25,360 nucleotides of DNA from Kiloniellaceae bacterium. Its GTDB lineage: Bacteria; Pseudomonadota; Alphaproteobacteria; Kiloniellales; Kiloniellaceae. Positions 14,148 through 21,929 of this stretch are shown piece by piece; within the stretch, counting starts at the first letter, position 1; every line of letters starts with the position of its first letter. The stretch lies in the NCBI GenBank assembly GCA_021776195.1, contig JAJFGK010000079.1, forward strand, positions 1-25,360, in the 5' to 3' direction. The notes below the pieces were generated by a model. That model made no database searches and was not told the DNA's origin. It saw only the letters and a list, made by a program, of their open reading frames with translations. A program made the translations under genes and the position numbers.

Positions 14148-16622
14148 ATGGCCCATGGATTTATGGAGGAATGGGGTCTCAGCGAACCCTCGCCCTCGGG
14201 CGCGGGCCAGGACCTGGAGGCCTTCAGGGTCAGCTTTGGCGACGAGATGCAGGCCGTGGCCAAGGCCATGGAGTTCCTCGCCGGCAACGCCAGCGCGGCC
14301 GAACAAGGGCCCTATCTGCGCGAAGAGACCGCCACCTTCGAGGCCTACCAGACGATCCTCAGGAACGCCGAAAAGGCCGGTGGCACGCTTGACCAGGACG
14401 CCTGCGAAGAGGTCCTGACTTCCGCCCGGCGGCTTCGGGCGGACCTGGAGGAGTTGCAAGACACATTGGGCGACGCCTACTCCTCCTGGCAGGCTTCGCG
14501 TTTCAGTTTGGAGGCCGCCGGCGACCGTATCGACGAACTCGACAAGGCCGGGCGCAAAGAGGCCGCGGGCCTGCTGCAAAGCCTGCAACAGGTCGAAGAA
14601 GAGGCCGCCGCGAGACATTGGACGGCGGCCCGGGACGGTCTGGCCGCCCTGCTCCAAGAGCTCGACCCGATCTACCGCGCTTATCGCGACGAGGTCGGCG
14701 AAGATGACGAAGAGGGAGCGGCGACATCGGAAGCGTCGAGCGGCGATGCGGTGGCTTCGGGTGGCGGCGGTGGCGGCGGCGGTGGGGGCGGCGGTGGCGG
14801 AGCGAGTCCCCAGAAATCGCCGGCGCCGCAAAGCCCCGCACCCACGGACCAGCAGGCGGCCGGTGCCGGTGTCACGGATGAGCAGCTTCAGCAGAGCAAC
14901 GAGCCGGCCTTCCAGACTGCCGCGGCCGGCCAGATGGACATGGAAGAAGATGAGCTGCTGCTGCAGTACGACGACGATCCTGACGAAGGCGAGTACGTCG
15001 ACCCGCCCATGATGCCGCCTCCCGAGCCGAGCACCCCATCGCCGCCCGCCGAACCGGAAAAGGGCGGTGCTGGCGGTGGCGGCCCCGATGACGGTGGCCC
15101 CGATGACGGTGGCCCCGACGATGGTGGCCCCGACGATGGTGGCAAGAGCGCCTGGGATGTCATGGAGGAGGCCTACGACGCGGTCGCCGAGGTGGTCGAA
15201 GATGTTATGGAGGCGATCGACGATTTCGTCGATGACAACAAGGACCTGCCGGCGCAACAGGGCGACACCCATGAATTCGCCGAGGACGAGGAAATGGTCA
15301 TGACCTCGGAAGGCTCGCTAAGCGGCGGGCCAGGCGGCGGTGGGACCGGCGCGGCGGCGGTCGCGGCGGCTGCCGATGAGGCCCAGCAGGCGGCCGGTAC
15401 GGTCCAAGCGACACTTGACGAAGTCATGAACTATCAAACTTTGGCCCTGCAAGCGCAGTCGTCGATTTTGACCGCTCTCACGACCCTGCAGACGACCCTC
15501 GCCACCAAAAGCAGCGATGCCATGCACGCGGCGGAGCGAACTGCCGGCCAAATCGTCGACCAGGCCGGCACGCCCGGCGTGCCAAAACAACAGGTGATGC
15601 CGCAAATATCCGACCTGGCTGTCACAAACAGTGCGGCGCTATCCGACCTGAAGGCGCTGGTCGGCAAATCTATGGAGGCTATCGATGGCCAATTGGGTCA
15701 GTTGTCTGGCTTCGCCAGCGCGTCCCAGGCCCGTGCCAGCACCACCGACGCTTTCGTTGCCATGGCACAGATGGCAGCGCTCCAGGCCAACAACCTGGCC
15801 GCGGAGGCCGAGAATGACGAGGACGATGATGCAATTCAGAAGCACTTGGCACGGGCGCAGGGCGCCGTGTCTCAGGCCCAGACCGCTCACGGCCTGTCCC
15901 AATCCACGGCCCAGACCACCAACGCACTTTTGGCGACCACTAAACTGACCATCTCGGCGGGACGGACAGAGGCTAACAGCAGCATCGCCTCCACCGAGCA
16001 GGTCCAGGCGACGATCCTGGCGCAATGCCAGAGCCAGTCCCAGGCAGCGCTCGCCGCACGCGGCGCGGAGGCCAAGCGGGCAACGTCCGAAGCCGCCGCG
16101 ACCGCCGAGAGCGACGCCGAGGCCGCCGAAGCGCAAACCGCCCAAGCCGTGCAGGAAGCCGTCAAGTCAGCAGAGGCCGCCGTCGCCAAGGCCGCCAAGG
16201 CGGCGGAAAAGATGATCGACGAGCAGTTCGGCGACGACCCCGACCTGGCCAAGCGCGTGAAGCAGGCGGTCAAGGATGGCGCGGGCGGGGCCCTCGACCT
16301 GATGAAGGGCGTCGCCGAGACGGCTCGGGAAGGCGCCGCCCAGACGGCCGACGCGGTGAAAGACACGGCCAATGCCGCCCGTCAGACCGTGACGCAAGGG
16401 GTCGAGGCCGGCACCGAGGCCGTCGAGACGGTCGCCACGCGGGTCAAGCAGACTGTCACCGATCAGGTTGGCGAAACTGTCGAGACCGTCAAGGAGGTGG
16501 TCGAAAAGTCCGCCGAAATGGTCGAAAAGGTCGCGGAAGATGCCGTGGAACTGGCCAAGCGGGCCGGCGAAGCCGAAAGCGCCGAGGAGGTCGAGGAAGA
16601 GGAAGAAGAGCTCCAGAGATAG
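14148..16622 (+). CDS. Large low-complexity helical protein with poly-Gly and PDDGG repeats
   Basis: I do not recognise a named family. The protein is 824 residues from ATG 14148, chosen for the GGGAGAGAG site just before it; ATG 14118 is weaker. Residues about 1-190 are helical and include one segment, LLQSLQQVEEEAAARHWTAA and onward (about 141-182), resembling the module of the giant protein at 21930. Residues 205-218 are 14 glycines; 220-330 are Pro/Asp/Gly-rich with four PDDGG units. About 335-390 are acidic. From about 400 on there are long Ala/Gln/Thr-rich helices, then LEA-like amphipathic repeats (VKDTANAARQTVTQGVEAGT) and the acidic tail EEVEEEEEELQR. There is no signal peptide or membrane segment. 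Possible roles are a secreted or structural scaffold protein (inference only). Confidence 0.75.
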   Translation: MAHGFMEEWGLSEPSPSGAGQDLEAFRVSFGDEMQAVAKAMEFLAGNASAAEQGPYLREETATFEAYQTILRNAEKAGGTLDQDACEEVLTSARRLRADLEELQDTLGDAYSSWQASRFSLEAAGDRIDELDKAGRKEAAGLLQSLQQVEEEAAARHWTAARDGLAALLQELDPIYRAYRDEVGEDDEEGAATSEASSGDAVASGGGGGGGGGGGGGGASPQKSPAPQSPAPTDQQAAGAGVTDEQLQQSNEPAFQTAAAGQMDMEEDELLLQYDDDPDEGEYVDPPMMPPPEPSTPSPPAEPEKGGAGGGGPDDGGPDDGGPDDGGPDDGGKSAWDVMEEAYDAVAEVVEDVMEAIDDFVDDNKDLPAQQGDTHEFAEDEEMVMTSEGSLSGGPGGGGTGAAAVAAAADEAQQAAGTVQATLDEVMNYQTLALQAQSSILTALTTLQTTLATKSSDAMHAAERTAGQIVDQAGTPGVPKQQVMPQISDLAVTNSAALSDLKALVGKSMEAIDGQLGQLSGFASASQARASTTDAFVAMAQMAALQANNLAAEAENDEDDDAIQKHLARAQGAVSQAQTAHGLSQSTAQTTNALLATTKLTISAGRTEANSSIASTEQVQATILAQCQSQSQAALAARGAEAKRATSEAAATAESDAEAAEAQTAQAVQEAVKSAEAAVAKAAKAAEKMIDEQFGDDPDLAKRVKQAVKDGAGGALDLMKGVAETAREGAAQTADAVKDTANAARQTVTQGVEAGTEAVETVATRVKQTVTDQVGETVETVKEVVEKSAEMVEKVAEDAVELAKRAGEAESAEEVEEEEEELQR
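15081..15140 (+). repeat. Four 15-base tandem repeats encoding GPDDG
   Basis: Four in-frame 15-base units; the first two (GGCCCCGATGACGGT) are identical and the last two (GGCCCCGACGATGGT) are identical, so the array probably grew by slippage or duplication. It lies in the flexible linker of the 824-residue protein. Confidence 0.9.
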
Positions 16623-16643
16623 TCACGGCGCCGCGCGGCGTTG

Positions 16644-16657
16644 CCCGCCGCGGCGGG
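16644..16657. repeat. Perfect 14-base palindrome between two plus-strand genes
   Basis: CCCGCCGCGGCGGG in the 74-base gap between the 824-residue protein gene and the 2OG oxygenase gene. It can fold to a short GC hairpin that might attenuate readthrough. There is no T-run. Confidence 0.3.
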
Positions 16658-16696
16658 TCTATGCCATCCTCCAGGAATCGCTGCGAGGATGGAACC

Positions 16697-17554
16697 ATGC
16701 CACAAGATCAAACCCAGCCGGCCGGCACGCACTTCGCGCCCGAGGCCATTATCGACCTGGACCGCTATCCCCTGGAGGACGAGTCGGACCCGGCACGGAC
16801 CGCGCTGGTCGAGCGGCTGCGAAGAGAGCTCGACCGCGATCAATACTGCGTCCTGCCCGACTTCATCCGGCCGGCGGCCTTGAGCGCGGCGCTGGAAGGC
16901 GCCCGGGCCCTGCTGCCGCAAGCCTATGGCAACCGCTCGCACCGCAACTGCTATTTCCAGCGCGAAGCGGACCCTGCCCTGCCCGACGATCACCCGCGCA
17001 ACATCCTGCAGGCGGCCAGCTACAGGATGATCGCCGCCGACCTCTTCCCGGCGGCTTCGCCCCTGCGCGTTCTCTACGACTGGGCGGCGACGCGCCGCTT
17101 CATCGCCGATATCGTCGGATCGAGGGAACTCTTCGCCAACGAGGACCCCTATCAGCCGGTCAATGTGCTCTGCTATGGCGAAGGCGACCGCTCGGCCTGG
17201 CACTTCGATTCGACCAACGCCTTCACCATGACTTTGATGCTGCAGCCGGCCGAAGCCGGCGGCGAATTCGAAATCGCGCCCAACACCCTGCCCCGCGCGC
17301 CAGATCATGAAGGCGACAACGATCGGCTGCGCGCGGTCCTGCAGGGCGACCGCGCCGGTGTCGAGACGGTGCCGCGCGAAGCCGGCGCGTTGGTCCTGTT
17401 TCGCGGCTGCACGTCGCTGCACCGGGTGACCCCGGTTGTGGGCAGCAAACCGCGCCTCATGGCGGTTTTCGTCTACGAGACCGAACCCGGCGTGATCGGC
17501 GACCCGATGGTCAACGAGACGGTCTATGGGCCGCGCACCGTGACACCGCGCTAG
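16697..17554 (+). CDS. 2-oxoglutarate/Fe(II)-dependent oxygenase-like protein
   Basis: A 285-residue protein from ATG 16697 with GAGGA in good position; the frame stays open far upstream inside the preceding gene, but that part is a shadow. The double-stranded beta-helix iron site is visible: His169 and Asp171 in SAWHFDSTNAFTMTLML, His242 in GCTSLHRVTPVVG, and Arg253 in SKPRLMAVFVYE as the 2-oxoglutarate carboxylate partner. LALVLF-type strands and an N-terminal FIRPAALSAALEGARALLP helix fit the PhyH/2OG-FeII fold. Substrate unknown. It converges with the acyl-CoA synthetase gene 3 bases away, and shares direction with the 824-residue protein gene after a 74-base gap, so co-transcription is possible. 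Confidence 0.82.
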   Translation: MPQDQTQPAGTHFAPEAIIDLDRYPLEDESDPARTALVERLRRELDRDQYCVLPDFIRPAALSAALEGARALLPQAYGNRSHRNCYFQREADPALPDDHPRNILQAASYRMIAADLFPAASPLRVLYDWAATRRFIADIVGSRELFANEDPYQPVNVLCYGEGDRSAWHFDSTNAFTMTLMLQPAEAGGEFEIAPNTLPRAPDHEGDNDRLRAVLQGDRAGVETVPREAGALVLFRGCTSLHRVTPVVGSKPRLMAVFVYETEPGVIGDPMVNETVYGPRTVTPR

Positions 17555-17557
17555 GGC

Positions 17558-19147
17558 CTAATCGCCGAAGAGCCTGCGCGCCTCCTCGGCCAGCTTGTGC
17601 CGCAGCACCTTGCCGGTGGCCGCCGTGGGCAGGGATGGCACGAAAACAATCCGGGTCGGCACCTTGTAGGCGGCCAAATGGTCGCGCAGACGCGCGCGCA
17701 GGACCGTTTCCTCGACCGCCCCGCCCGCCACTGTCGTGACAAAGGCGACGATCTGCTCGTCGCCAACCACCTGACAACCGACCACCACGGCACTGCCAAT
17801 CGCGGGGTGGGCCGTCAGCGCCGCCTCCACCTCGCCGGGGTAGACATTGAAGCCGGAGCGGATGATGAGCTCCTTGGAGCGGCCGACGATGAAGAAGGCG
17901 CCGTCCTCCCCGACAAAGCCGAGATCGCCGCTCTTGAACCAGCCGTCCGGGTTCAGTACCGCCGCCGTGGTCTCTGGATCTCTGTAGTAGCCCAGCATGA
18001 TGCCGGGGCCGCGTAGCCAGACCTCGCCGACCTCGCCGGACGGCAGGTCACGGCCATCCGTGCCGACGATGCGGCCCTGCGAACCCTCCAACGGCCGGCC
18101 GATCGAGGCGTCGGGTCGCGGCTCCTCGATGCGCGAGACGATGATCGGCGCGGTCGACTCGGTCAGTCCGTAGCCGTTGTTCAGGTTGATGCCGAAGCGG
18201 GCCTCGACCTCGCGCCGCCAGCGCAGGTCCAGGGGCGCCCCGCCGGACGACAGGTAGCGCAGGCGCGGCGCCTGGCATTCCAGCCCGCGGCTGTCGAGAT
18301 AGACCTGAAGCCTGGCGTGCATGGTGGGCACCGCCGGCAGCACCGACACCCGGGTGGCCAGCGCGGCGGCCAGATGGGCCGGATCGAAGCGCGGCAGCAG
18401 CTCCACCGTGGCGCCGGCGGCGATCGTGCCGAGAAAGACCGAGGTCAGGCCGAAGACATGGGACATGGGAAGAACGCCGTAAACGTGATCCTCCGGCGTC
18501 AAGCCGCGAAAGACGGCGGTCTGCCGGGCCGCGTAGAGGAAGTTGCCATGGGTCAACATGACCCCCTTGGGCTGGCCGGTGGTGCCGGAGGTGTAGAGCA
18601 TGACCGCCACCTGCCGGGCCGGGTCCAACACCACCGGCTCAGGCTCGCCGGGCTGGTCGGCGACAATTCGCAGGGACGTCCCGGCCCCCTCCAGGTCGAC
18701 GTCCGGCGCCGAACGCCGCTCGGCATGGCCCTCTGCCTCATCGGAGATACCGGAGAAATAGACCAGGGCGCGGGGCCGGCAATGGGCCTCGAAACGGTCC
18801 AGTTCGGCGGCGGCAAAGCGCGCGTTGATCGGCACGGCCCAGGCGTCGATGCGGCTGCAGGCCAGCAGAAAGGCGGCCAGGGCCACGCAGTTTTCGCCGA
18901 CCAGCATGACCCGGTCGCCGCCTAGGACCCCGGCGGCCCGAAGAGCGTGGGCGGCCCGCTCGACCACCGCGGCGAAGTCCCGGTTGGTCAGCAGCCGGCC
19001 ATCGTGGTCCATGACGGCAGGCTCGCCGGAACGCCGCACGAGCTGTCGGTCGAGCAGATGATGTAGCCGGGTCATGCCTTCAAAGGCAGCTGAACCAGCG
19101 ATCCCGGCCGGCGGGTCTTGGATGGTGTTATTGTCGGTCCCGGCCAT
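17558..19147 (-). CDS. AMP-binding acyl-CoA synthetase (fatty acid or aryl acid CoA ligase)
   Basis: A 529-residue adenylate-forming enzyme. Motifs are in order: P-loop YTSGTTGQPKGVMLTHGN (185-202), NNGYGLTEST (323-332), GWFKSGDLGFVGEDG (402-416), the hinge VGRSKELIIRSGFNVYPGEVEAAL (421-444) and the catalytic lysine in TAATGKVLRHKL (Lys513). It ligates CoA to a carboxylic acid via an acyl-adenylate in the cytoplasm. The acid cannot be assigned; the family includes medium/long-chain fatty acyl and 4-coumarate-type enzymes. Start ATG 19147; ATG 19075 (MTRLHHLL) is an alternative. It lies 29 bases downstream of the small coiled-coil gene on the same strand, possibly co-transcribed. Confidence 0.93.
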   Translation of the reverse strand: MAGTDNNTIQDPPAGIAGSAAFEGMTRLHHLLDRQLVRRSGEPAVMDHDGRLLTNRDFAAVVERAAHALRAAGVLGGDRVMLVGENCVALAAFLLACSRIDAWAVPINARFAAAELDRFEAHCRPRALVYFSGISDEAEGHAERRSAPDVDLEGAGTSLRIVADQPGEPEPVVLDPARQVAVMLYTSGTTGQPKGVMLTHGNFLYAARQTAVFRGLTPEDHVYGVLPMSHVFGLTSVFLGTIAAGATVELLPRFDPAHLAAALATRVSVLPAVPTMHARLQVYLDSRGLECQAPRLRYLSSGGAPLDLRWRREVEARFGINLNNGYGLTESTAPIIVSRIEEPRPDASIGRPLEGSQGRIVGTDGRDLPSGEVGEVWLRGPGIMLGYYRDPETTAAVLNPDGWFKSGDLGFVGEDGAFFIVGRSKELIIRSGFNVYPGEVEAALTAHPAIGSAVVVGCQVVGDEQIVAFVTTVAGGAVEETVLRARLRDHLAAYKVPTRIVFVPSLPTAATGKVLRHKLAEEARRLFGD

Positions 19148-19176
19148 GGGTTTGCCACGCCTCAGAACGGCGATCT

Positions 19177-19623
19177 CTAGCGGCGGCCCTTGGCGTTCTT
19201 GGCCATTTCCTTGGTAAGCTTGTCGATCCGCGCATCCAGTCTTTTTATTTCCGATTCGGTGTTGGTTTTGCCCAGCTTGTCGATCCGGCCATCCAATCGT
19301 TTGATCTCGTTTTTCGTTTTCGCCAGGTTTCGGTCGGAAATGTCGACATTCTGCTGGATGCGGTCCACCAATCGGCTGAGATGGTCGTGGTTCCCCTTCG
19401 ACGTGTTCCAGACGTTGTTGATGTTCTTGGCATTGTCGTCGACCAGCGGTGTTATCCGCCCCAGGACCTTGTCCATTCGCTTGATGTCGCCGTTAAAGCC
19501 GGCCTGGTTTCGAGCGATGGTTTCCCGGTCTCTCATGCCGGCATTGCGGTCGCTTTCAAGTTCGGAGATGCGGTTTTCGAGTTCGCGCAGGGTCTTGTTG
19601 ATACGCTTGATTTCGTCCGACAT
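19177..19623 (-). CDS. Small coiled-coil protein of unknown function
   Basis: A 148-residue protein that is almost entirely heptad-like: IKRINKTLRELENRISELESD, GDIKRMDKVLGRI, VDRIQQNVDISDRNLAKTKN, then two near-copies, EIKRLDGRIDKLGKTNTE and EIKRLDARIDKLTKEM, and a basic end (KNAKGRR). There is no signal peptide, enzyme motif or transmembrane segment. It is more Lys/Asn/Ile-rich and less GC-rich than its neighbours, hinting at a different history. It probably forms a coiled-coil oligomer. It lies upstream of the acyl-CoA synthetase (29-base gap) and divergent from an ureohydrolase gene. I do not recognise the family. Confidence 0.65.
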   Translation of the reverse strand: MSDEIKRINKTLRELENRISELESDRNAGMRDRETIARNQAGFNGDIKRMDKVLGRITPLVDDNAKNINNVWNTSKGNHDHLSRLVDRIQQNVDISDRNLAKTKNEIKRLDGRIDKLGKTNTESEIKRLDARIDKLTKEMAKNAKGRR

Positions 19624-19711
19624 GAAACTGCCTGTCCCGCGTTATCCGAATCTGACACCGAACGAGCATAACCCTATGCCCGCAGCCGATCAAACCGGCG
19701 ATCGTAGGGGC

Positions 19712-19721
19712 ACCATATGGT
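19712..19721. promoter_or_regulatory. Perfect 10-base palindrome in the divergent interval
   Basis: ACCATATGGT lies in the 224-base gap between the small coiled-coil gene and the second ureohydrolase gene. It may be an operator, but a palindrome this short can arise by chance. Confidence 0.2.
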
Positions 19722-19847
19722 CGATTTTTCCATGAGGTTTGGATCGCAAGTCTTGTCCAGTGGCCAGATCCGGCGGGCTCGGGCATGCTCGTGTCACGGG
19801 GCAAGCAAGGTTCGGGATGACCGACAAAACGAGGGAGGATTCGAGAC

Positions 19848-20804
19848 ATGACAGACCGACTGACCGAAGCACCGGGGGGACCGCCGCGAACATTTCTCGA
19901 CTTTCCCCTGGTGGCGGATCTCGACGGCCTCGAGGCCGATATCGCCATCCTGGGCATTCCCTTCGGCATGCCCTACGAGGCAGCGGCGATGGCGAACGAC
20001 CAGAGCCGCGCGCCGGACGCGATCCGTCAGGCCCCGGACGACACCCACTACACGAAGAATCATTTCGACTGGGACCTGGGCGGCCCGCTGCTCGACGGGC
20101 GCGACATCGCCGTGGTCGATTGCGGCAACGTGACCGCCGACATGTCCGATCACAAGGAGCACTATCGCCGTGCCGAACAGGCCGCGCGGAAGATCCTGCA
20201 GGCCGGCGCCACCCTCGTCACCCTGGGCGGCGACCACGGCATTCCAATCCCGGTGATGCGGGCGCTGGAGTGCAAAGGCGAACCGATCACCCTGGTCCAC
20301 GTCGATGCCCATCTCGACTGGCGCCACGAGGTCAACGGCGAAACCGAAGGCTATTCCAGTCCGATCCGCCGCGCATCCGAGATGGCCTGGTTCGACAAGA
20401 TCGTCCAGATTGGCATCCGCGGCATCGGCAGCGCCCGGACCGGCGAGGTCGAGGATGCCCGGGCCTATGGCGCCGACATCGTCACCGCCTACGAAATGCA
20501 CGATATCGGCATGGAGGCCGTACTGGCCCGGATCCCCGACGGCGGCCCCTACTACCTGACGATCGACGCGGATGGTCTGGACCCGACGATCATGCCAGCG
20601 GTCATGGCACAGACCCCGGGCGGCCTGGACTGGATGCAAACCCGCAAGCTCATCCATGGTCTGGTCAAAAAGGGGCGGGTGCTGGGCATGGATCTGGTCG
20701 AGATCGCGCCGACCTACGACGTCGGCAAGACGACGATGGTCCACGCCGAACGCCTGATCTGCAACTTCATCGGCGCCGCGGTGCGCGCCGGCTACTACGA
20801 CTAG
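19848..20804 (+). CDS. Agmatinase-family ureohydrolase, divergent paralogue
   Basis: A 318-residue protein with a strong GGGAGGA site before ATG 19848. Binuclear manganese motifs are kept: VTLGGDHGIPIP, HVDAHLDWR and TIDADGLDPTIMP. The specificity loop reads MPAVMAQTPGGLDW rather than the usual APGTGTPEPGGL, and the protein is clearly diverged from the paralogue at 9411. It probably hydrolyses a guanidino compound or related amidine to urea plus an amine, with the substrate unknown. It overlaps the Ldh-family dehydrogenase gene tail to tail by four bases in CTAG, each strand using TAG. This arrangement and the dehydrogenase partner suggest a shared catabolic theme, but the convergent orientation means no operon. 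Confidence 0.88.
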   Translation: MTDRLTEAPGGPPRTFLDFPLVADLDGLEADIAILGIPFGMPYEAAAMANDQSRAPDAIRQAPDDTHYTKNHFDWDLGGPLLDGRDIAVVDCGNVTADMSDHKEHYRRAEQAARKILQAGATLVTLGGDHGIPIPVMRALECKGEPITLVHVDAHLDWRHEVNGETEGYSSPIRRASEMAWFDKIVQIGIRGIGSARTGEVEDARAYGADIVTAYEMHDIGMEAVLARIPDGGPYYLTIDADGLDPTIMPAVMAQTPGGLDWMQTRKLIHGLVKKGRVLGMDLVEIAPTYDVGKTTMVHAERLICNFIGAAVRAGYYD

Positions 20805-21850
20805 CTTTGCGGGGCATCGACTGCCAGGGTTTCCAGCCGCGCAAGGAGCGCCGGCTCGACCCGGACCCCTTCCGCCTCGGTCCGGGCACGCCGCGCAAAG
20901 CGCCCGTCGCCGGGGATTCGGGCCTGACCGTTGTCCTCGAAGGCGGCGACCAGTGGCGCCATGCGCGCGGCGAAGTCACGGCCTTGAAGGCGATCAGGGT
21001 CGATCGCGATGATAAGCTGCCCATCCTTGCCCGAGGCCGCGCCGGGGAAATCCCTGGAGCGGTCCTCCACCCCAAGGCAGGCGCCGGTCAGGGCACCGGC
21101 CAGGATCTCGACCATCAAGGCGATGGCGGTGCCCTTGTGCTTGGCAAAGGGCATCACCTGTTCGGTCTGCATGATAACGCGCGGATCGTCGGTCGGCTGG
21201 CCGGCGGCGTCGAGCCCGGCGGGTTCGGACAGCCGTTGACCATGGACGGCCGCATCGCGCACCTCGGAAATCGCCATGACGCTGGAGGCCTGATCCCAGA
21301 CGATGGGCGGGCCGTCCGGGCGGGGCGCGGCGAAGGCCATGGGATTGGTCCCGAAGATGGCCCGCTCGCCACCCCAGGGCACCATGAAGGGCCGTGCGTT
21401 GACCATGGTAAGTGCCACCAGGCCCTGGTCGGCCAGGGGCTCGATGTCGGGTCGAAGAGCGGCGATGTGGTGGGTGTCGCGGATCGCCAGGAGAGCGATG
21501 CCGTTCTCTCTGGCCAGGTCGACCAGCGCCGCACTACAGAGCTTGAGCGCGGGCTGGGCGAAACCGTTCCGGCCATCGACCTGGATCGCCCCGGGCGCGG
21601 TCTGTTCCCACCGCGGCACCGCCCGGCCGTCGGCCCAGCCCGAGCGCAGGTTCGAGGCGTAACTCGGCAACATGGCGAGACCGTGACTGCGCAACCCGTC
21701 GCGCTCGGCGGTGACGATGATTTCGATCAGGGCCGCCGCGTTCTCCGGCGATGTATCGCACGCGAGAAAAATCCGCTCGGCCAACGCAGCGACCTCGCCG
21801 AGAGACAGAACGATGTTCTGCGATGCGTCTTGATTGTCCTGCCCGCTCAC
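20801..21850 (-). CDS. Ldh-family (malate/L-lactate type 2) NAD(P)-dependent dehydrogenase
   Basis: A 349-residue protein from GTG 21850 with GAGGGCGGA upstream; the frame opens with TTG 21886 but that start has no site. Family motifs are present: TAERDGLRSHGLAMLPSY (active-site His), ALVDLARENGIALLAIRDTHHIAAL, GGERAIFGTNPMAFAAPRPDGPPIVWDQASSVMA and FAKHKGTAIALMVEILAGALTGA. Enzymes of this non-Rossmann family reduce 2-oxo acids or related imines with NAD(P)H: malate, lactate, ureidoglycolate, pyrroline/piperideine carboxylates. No substrate can be fixed. The link with a neighbouring ureohydrolase makes a product of guanidino or ureido compound breakdown plausible (inference). Confidence 0.9.
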   Translation of the reverse strand: MSGQDNQDASQNIVLSLGEVAALAERIFLACDTSPENAAALIEIIVTAERDGLRSHGLAMLPSYASNLRSGWADGRAVPRWEQTAPGAIQVDGRNGFAQPALKLCSAALVDLARENGIALLAIRDTHHIAALRPDIEPLADQGLVALTMVNARPFMVPWGGERAIFGTNPMAFAAPRPDGPPIVWDQASSVMAISEVRDAAVHGQRLSEPAGLDAAGQPTDDPRVIMQTEQVMPFAKHKGTAIALMVEILAGALTGACLGVEDRSRDFPGAASGKDGQLIIAIDPDRLQGRDFAARMAPLVAAFEDNGQARIPGDGRFARRARTEAEGVRVEPALLARLETLAVDAPQS

Positions 21851-21929
21851 TGGTCCGCCCTCGGCCCCATCCCGATCCTGGCGCAAGGATGCAGCCTGGG
21901 CTCGCCGGTCTCAAGCCGAATTGCCGACC

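Noticed and set aside
16025..16696. Arg-rich N-terminal extension of the 2OG oxygenase frame, overlapping the end of the 824-residue protein gene
   Set aside because: The residues are a shadow of the upstream gene in another frame; the oxygenase has a good start and ribosome binding site at 16697.
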